A stretch of DNA of 64,000 bases from Fodinicurvata sp. EGI_FJ10296 (GTDB lineage: Bacteria; Pseudomonadota; Alphaproteobacteria; DSM-16000; Inquilinaceae). A program made the position numbers and the translations under genes. Positions 60,323 through 64,000 of the stretch are shown here, in pieces. Location of the stretch: assembly GCF_040712075.1 (NCBI RefSeq), contig NZ_JBFCVL010000006.1:62001-126000 (forward strand), in the 5' to 3' direction. The stretch's first letter is position 1; every line of letters starts with the position of its first letter. The notes under the pieces were generated by a model, which saw nothing but the letters and a program-made list of their open reading frames with translations, did no database searches and had not been told where the DNA came from.

Positions 60323-61228
60323 TCAGATCAGGTCGTTCCCGGTCAGAAAGTCTTCTGCCACCTGCTCGATCGAGACGCGCTCGACGTCGACCGTGGCGTT
60401 CAGGGCGGCCATCGTGGCGTCGTCCAGTAGCGCCGATAGGGCATTGAGCTGGTCGGCAAGGTCAGGATGCGCTTCGAGGGTCTCGGCGCGGATGACGGGC
60501 GTCAGCGCGTAAGCCGGAAAATAGGACCGGTCGTCTTCCAGCACGGTAAGGTCGAACGCCGGAATTCGGCCATCGGTGGCGAACACCAGAGCCACATCGA
60601 CCTGCGCGTCGCGCACAGCCGGATAGGTCAGGCCGGAATCCATGCGGCTGACATTCGGGCGACCGAATTCGAAGTCGTATGCGGCCTGCAGCGGGCGCAG
60701 GCCGTCGTCGCGTGCGTAGAATTCCGCATTCGAGGCCAATGTCAGGGTTTCTCCGCCATTGATCGCGTCGGCGAGATCACTGATCGTCGCAATGCCGCGT
60801 TCAGCAGCATCGTCGGCGCGCATCGCGAATGCATAGGTGTTGTTGGCCTCCGATGGATCGAGCCAGACGAGACCGATTTCACTGTCGAGATCGCGGACGC
60901 GCTCGTAGGTCTCTTCCGGCGTCAGCGTTTCGGTGATATCGTTATAGTTGATCAGCGATGTTCCGGTATATTCCCAGTAGAGGTCGATCTGGCCGTTTTC
61001 CTGCGCCTGACGCAGCACGGCCGATCCCATGCCCGCATTGCTGTCGACGTCATAGCCGAGATGATCCAGATACTGAGCCGTCATGGCAGTGAGAATCTGT
61101 TGTTCGGTGAAGTTCTTGCCGCCGACGACGATTTCCTCCGCCGAAGCGGTCGTTGCGGCCAATGCCAGCAACGAGCCCGCTGCCATACCGGCAATTGCGG
61201 AACCTGGCCGGGCATTTTGCATCATCAT
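60323..61228 (-). CDS. glycine betaine/osmoprotectant-type ABC binding protein
   Basis: This 301-aa binding protein has a signal peptide (GMAAGSLLALAATTASAE) and the OpuC/YehZ-type opening IVVGGKNFTEQQILTAM, then QIDLYWEYTGTSL near residue 80. This family binds choline, carnitine or glycine betaine. It closes a four-gene leftward set with two permeases and a CBS-containing ATPase. AAGGAGA precedes the ATG at 61228; in-frame ATGs follow at once. There is no glycine-betaine synthesis gene in the window. Confidence 0.88.
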   Translation of the reverse strand: MMMQNARPGSAIAGMAAGSLLALAATTASAEEIVVGGKNFTEQQILTAMTAQYLDHLGYDVDSNAGMGSAVLRQAQENGQIDLYWEYTGTSLINYNDITETLTPEETYERVRDLDSEIGLVWLDPSEANNTYAFAMRADDAAERGIATISDLADAINGGETLTLASNAEFYARDDGLRPLQAAYDFEFGRPNVSRMDSGLTYPAVRDAQVDVALVFATDGRIPAFDLTVLEDDRSYFPAYALTPVIRAETLEAHPDLADQLNALSALLDDATMAALNATVDVERVSIEQVAEDFLTGNDLI

Positions 61229-61266
61229 ATGAAATCTCCTTTTGATTGGTGCGTAGGTCGTCATCG

Positions 61267-62007
61267 TCATTCGCGGGGTGCGACCCCGCGCGGGACTGCC
61301 AGAACCGCAATGGCGGCAACGAGAGCGTCGACGGCAATGGCCAGCATGGCGGTCGGGATCGCGCCGGCCAGCATCATGGGTGTGTCGTAGAGGTCGATGC
61401 CGGTGAATATCAGTTCGCCCAACCCGCCGCCGCCGATGAGGAAGGCCAGCGGAACTGTTCCGACATTGATGGCGAGCGCCGTTCGAATGCCGGCGAAGAT
61501 CACCGTCAGGGCATTGGGGATTTCCACCTTGAGCAGCCGCTGAAACGGTGACAGGCCCAGGCCGTTCGCGGCTTCGAGCAGCGCCGGCGCAACGCCCTGG
61601 AGCCCCGTATAGGTGTTGCGGGTGATGGGCAGCATGGTCGCGATCGTCAGCGCGAAGACGGCCGGTACCGTGCCGATGCCAAGGAAGCTCATCGACAGCG
61701 CCAGAACCGCCAGCGTCGGGATCGTCGTTCCGATGTTCAGAAGCTGCATCGCCGGTTCGGCGAGCCGGCGCGCGGACTGGCGCGACAGGACGACGCCCAG
61801 CGGCACGGCGATGAGGATCGCCAGCCCCCCGGAAACCGCGGTCAGCTGCATATGTTGAATAGCCAGATAGCGGATATCGGGAAGGTAGAAGATCATCTCG
61901 TCGAGGAAGCCGGATGACTGGATCCAGATGCCGGCGGCGAAAAAGGCCGAGCAGGCGCCGATGAAGAGCGCGGGACGCATGCTGGCTGCCGAAACGGGTA
62001 AGGTCAT
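61267..62007 (-). CDS. osmoprotectant ABC permease
   Basis: This 246-aa inner-membrane permease has about six membrane segments, the EAA-type loop LLEAANGLGLSPFQRLLKVEIP near residue 165 and GGGGLGELIFTG near 205. It pairs with the second permease at 63233 to form the importer channel. Its start is four bases past the ATPase stop, so the two are translationally close. Confidence 0.9.
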   Translation of the reverse strand: MTLPVSAASMRPALFIGACSAFFAAGIWIQSSGFLDEMIFYLPDIRYLAIQHMQLTAVSGGLAILIAVPLGVVLSRQSARRLAEPAMQLLNIGTTIPTLAVLALSMSFLGIGTVPAVFALTIATMLPITRNTYTGLQGVAPALLEAANGLGLSPFQRLLKVEIPNALTVIFAGIRTALAINVGTVPLAFLIGGGGLGELIFTGIDLYDTPMMLAGAIPTAMLAIAVDALVAAIAVLAVPRGVAPRE

Positions 62008-62011
62008 CGGA

Positions 62012-63145
62012 TCACGCAGCCCGCCTGGAGCGTTTCACGCGGCTGGCCAGGTGGTGGGTCATCGCCCGCTGCGTGATCTGTCCGCAAGCCCGTCCGCTGT
62101 CATCGACGCAGGGCAGCCACGTCACGTCATTCGCGAACATCTCCGACGCCACCTTTCGCAGATCGTCATCCAGGCCGATGACGGCCAGCAGACCCTGATA
62201 GTGATCGCGGCATTGCCCGCGCATGGTCTGCGCGATTGCCCTGGATACGAGTCCGACAGGACGACGGTCCTCGTCGACCATCAGGATGGCGTGGGAATAT
62301 CCATGGGCATCCATCTTTTCCATGGCGGTCTGCAGGCTGTCACCGGGCGCCACCGTCGCCAGATCGTCGCTGACGATGTCCCGCACGCGCGTCAGGTTGA
62401 GACGCTTCAGAGCCCGGTCCTCACCAAGGAAGGATTCGACGAAGGCATTGGCGGGGGCAGACAGCAGGTCGTCCGGGGCGTCGTGCTGGACGAGCTTTCC
62501 GGTCCGGAAAATCGCCACGCTCGACCCCATTTTTATGGCCTCGTCGATATCGTGGCTCACGAACAGGATGGTCTTCTTCAATGCTCGCTGCATCTTCAGG
62601 AATTCATCCTGAATCGTTGCCCGATTAATCGGGTCGATGGCACCGAAAGGTTCGTCCATCAGCATGACCGGGGGATCGGCAGCAAGCGCCCGCGCCACGC
62701 CCACCCGCTGCTGCTGACCGCCGGAGAGTTCATATGGGTATCTCTTCAGGAAGGTTTCGGCATCGAGCGCGACGATGTCCATCAGTTCGCGTGCCCGGCG
62801 TGTATAGCGGGCCTTGTCCCAGCCCAGCAGGCGCGGAACGACCGTGATGTTTTCCGCGATCGTCATGTTCGGAAACAGCCCGATCTGCTGAATCACATAG
62901 CCGATATTGCGGCGCAGCGTTTCGGTATCGAGGCCGGTCGTGTCCTCACCGTTGATGAAGACGCTGCCCGAGGTCGGCGGCACGATCCGGTTGATCATTT
63001 TCAGCGTCGTCGTCTTGCCGCAGCCCGACGGCCCCAGAAGGACGCAAGTGTCGCCGCCCGGCACGTCCAGAGTGATATGGTCGGCCGCGGTCACGGGTCC
63101 GTTGGGTGTCTCGAAGATCTTGGTCAGATTGTCGAGCCGGATCAT
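62012..63145 (-). CDS. osmoprotectant ABC ATPase with CBS domains (ProV/OpuCA-like)
   Basis: This 377-aa ATPase has Walker A GPSGCGKTTTLKMIN near residue 37, the signature LSGGQQQR near 130, Walker B VMLMDEPFGAIDP and the switch His in VSHDID. The C-terminal ~110 residues form a tandem CBS pair (VSDDLATVAPGDSLQTAMEKMD and WLPCVDDSGR), which in this family senses ionic strength or nucleotides. It lies between the two permease genes, 87 bases from the first. Confidence 0.92.
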   Translation of the reverse strand: MIRLDNLTKIFETPNGPVTAADHITLDVPGGDTCVLLGPSGCGKTTTLKMINRIVPPTSGSVFINGEDTTGLDTETLRRNIGYVIQQIGLFPNMTIAENITVVPRLLGWDKARYTRRARELMDIVALDAETFLKRYPYELSGGQQQRVGVARALAADPPVMLMDEPFGAIDPINRATIQDEFLKMQRALKKTILFVSHDIDEAIKMGSSVAIFRTGKLVQHDAPDDLLSAPANAFVESFLGEDRALKRLNLTRVRDIVSDDLATVAPGDSLQTAMEKMDAHGYSHAILMVDEDRRPVGLVSRAIAQTMRGQCRDHYQGLLAVIGLDDDLRKVASEMFANDVTWLPCVDDSGRACGQITQRAMTHHLASRVKRSRRAA

Positions 63146-63232
63146 GGGCCGGTCCTTCCTGCTGGTCGGGACGCCGGAGCGGCGTTGAACTGTCGATCGC
63201 GTTTGCGTTGCGGTGTGATGTGATTATCGATT

Positions 63233-63898
63233 TCAGGGGCCGCCGGCCGTCACCTTCATGCCCATTGGCGTCAATCGCTTCTGCAGATAGTGCAGCGCAT
63301 AGTCCGCGATGACCGCCAGCAGGCTGACCGCCAGAGCCCCGGCAATGAGCTGGCGCGGGTCGGACTGCGAAATCCCGCGGCTGATCAACGTGCCAAGGCC
63401 GCCCGCGCCGATATAGGCGGCAATGGCCATCACGCCGATGTTCAGGACGACGGCCGTACGGACACCTGCCATGATGACCGGGATGGCGATCGGAATTTCG
63501 ACCATTCTGAGCCGCTGTGCGGCGCCCATGCCGAGGCCGCGGGCCGCTTCGCGCAGGGCGGGATCGACAGTCCGGATGGCGGTATAAGTGTTCCGGATGA
63601 TCGGCAGTTGCGAGTACAACAATACGGCGATGATTGCCGGTACTTGTCCGATACCATGGCCGATGGTCGACAGTATCGGGATCATGAGGCCGAACAATGC
63701 GATCGACGGAATGGTGATCATGATGGAAGCGACGTACAGGACGGCTTTCGCCGCGCGTTCGTTCCGCGTGATGGCGATGCCGATCGGAACACCGGTCAGC
63801 GTCGCGATACCGACGGCTATTCCCACCAGAACGCTGTGTTCGACCAATCGTGCGAAGATCAGGTCAAACTGATCGACGATGAAGAGAAGGACTTCCAA
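63233..63898 (-). CDS. osmoprotectant ABC permease (upstream)
   Basis: This 221-aa membrane protein has about six membrane segments and the EAA-type loop LREAARGLGMGAAQRLRMVEIP near residue 115, with IGAGGLGTLISRGI near 168. It is the first gene of the leftward osmoprotectant operon. The start is a TTG at 63898, chosen because GGGAG lies eight bases upstream and no ATG fits. The 100 bases beyond it to the window edge show no recognisable gene; they hold the operon promoter. Confidence 0.88.
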   Translation of the reverse strand: MEVLLFIVDQFDLIFARLVEHSVLVGIAVGIATLTGVPIGIAITRNERAAKAVLYVASIMITIPSIALFGLMIPILSTIGHGIGQVPAIIAVLLYSQLPIIRNTYTAIRTVDPALREAARGLGMGAAQRLRMVEIPIAIPVIMAGVRTAVVLNIGVMAIAAYIGAGGLGTLISRGISQSDPRQLIAGALAVSLLAVIADYALHYLQKRLTPMGMKVTAGGP

Positions 63899-64000
63899 GA
63901 ATTATCTCCCGTACAAGACCGGTTCGGTAGTCACCGGTCGTTCCAGGGTTTCGGCACGCTCTGTCCGCAATAGGAGCTGACGTGCTCTCTTTTTCTACTA

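Overview
The window looks like part of a chromosome from a GC-rich, free-living alphaproteobacterium, probably a marine or saline-habitat relative of the Rhodospirillales. This is inferred from the gene families: a fused indolepyruvate oxidoreductase, TAXI-TRAP transport, DUF1127-like and alphaproteobacterial PAS proteins, a Fur without the zinc CxxC, an M24 protein close to DddP, and an osmoprotectant ABC importer. I see no rRNA, tRNA, CRISPR array, prophage or intact insertion sequence.

Layout. 0-3 kb: an ABC exporter and an NAD-dependent epimerase. 3.3-5.7 kb: an accessory island of lower-GC DNA with a frameshifted gene coupled to a DUF1828 gene, a GNAT acetyltransferase, and a HigA antitoxin behind a truncated HigB remnant. 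5.7-24.4 kb: mostly housekeeping and metabolism (fused indolepyruvate oxidoreductase, nitroreductase, oligoendopeptidase F, ABC1/UbiB-family kinase, GMC oxidoreductase, universal stress protein, EF-G paralogue, class V aminotransferase, a lone iron-type ABC ATPase followed by Fur and a small Cys protein, a renalase-like flavoprotein, a DJ-1/PfpI protein without its cysteine). 24.8-26.2 kb: a PAS protein and a DUF1127-like protein. 26.2-29.7 kb: a sulfur locus (exported rhodanese, YeeE/YedE transporter, SPCAPA-repeat protein) divergent from a conserved hypothetical. 29.8-33.9 kb: an exported subtilase autotransporter beside a PrcB-like protein and an I78-type inhibitor lipoprotein, then an orphan HigA-like antitoxin. 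34-41.3 kb: TrkH, then a polyamine/beta-alanine-type set (XRE-cupin regulator, GDPD, class III aminotransferase, FAD amine oxidase) interrupted by a 131-bp tandem repeat, ending with a tandem-HTH GntR regulator.

41.4-47.4 kb: a catabolic operon reading leftward (TAXI binding protein, fused TRAP permease, VOC protein, hydroxyacid dehydrogenase, SDR) with a second SDR facing it. 47.8-51.6 kb: a complete PotD/A/B/C-type ABC importer followed by a three-PAS histidine kinase. 54-57.3 kb: LysR divergent from a 2OG-Fe(II) oxygenase and a DddP-like M24 protein. 57.6-59.4 kb: an exported VWA protein whose reading frame continues past an amber stop into a membrane-anchor-like tail. 59.4-63.9 kb: a carbon-nitrogen hydrolase and an OpuC/YehZ-type glycine-betaine-class importer.

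The most unusual items are the protease/inhibitor neighbourhood at 29.8-33.5 kb, the frameshifted DUF1828 module at 3.3-4.6 kb, the DddP-like protein that keeps every metal ligand but apparently lacks the catalytic Asp, the amber-interrupted VWA protein, and a family of palindromic intergenic repeats present at three sites.
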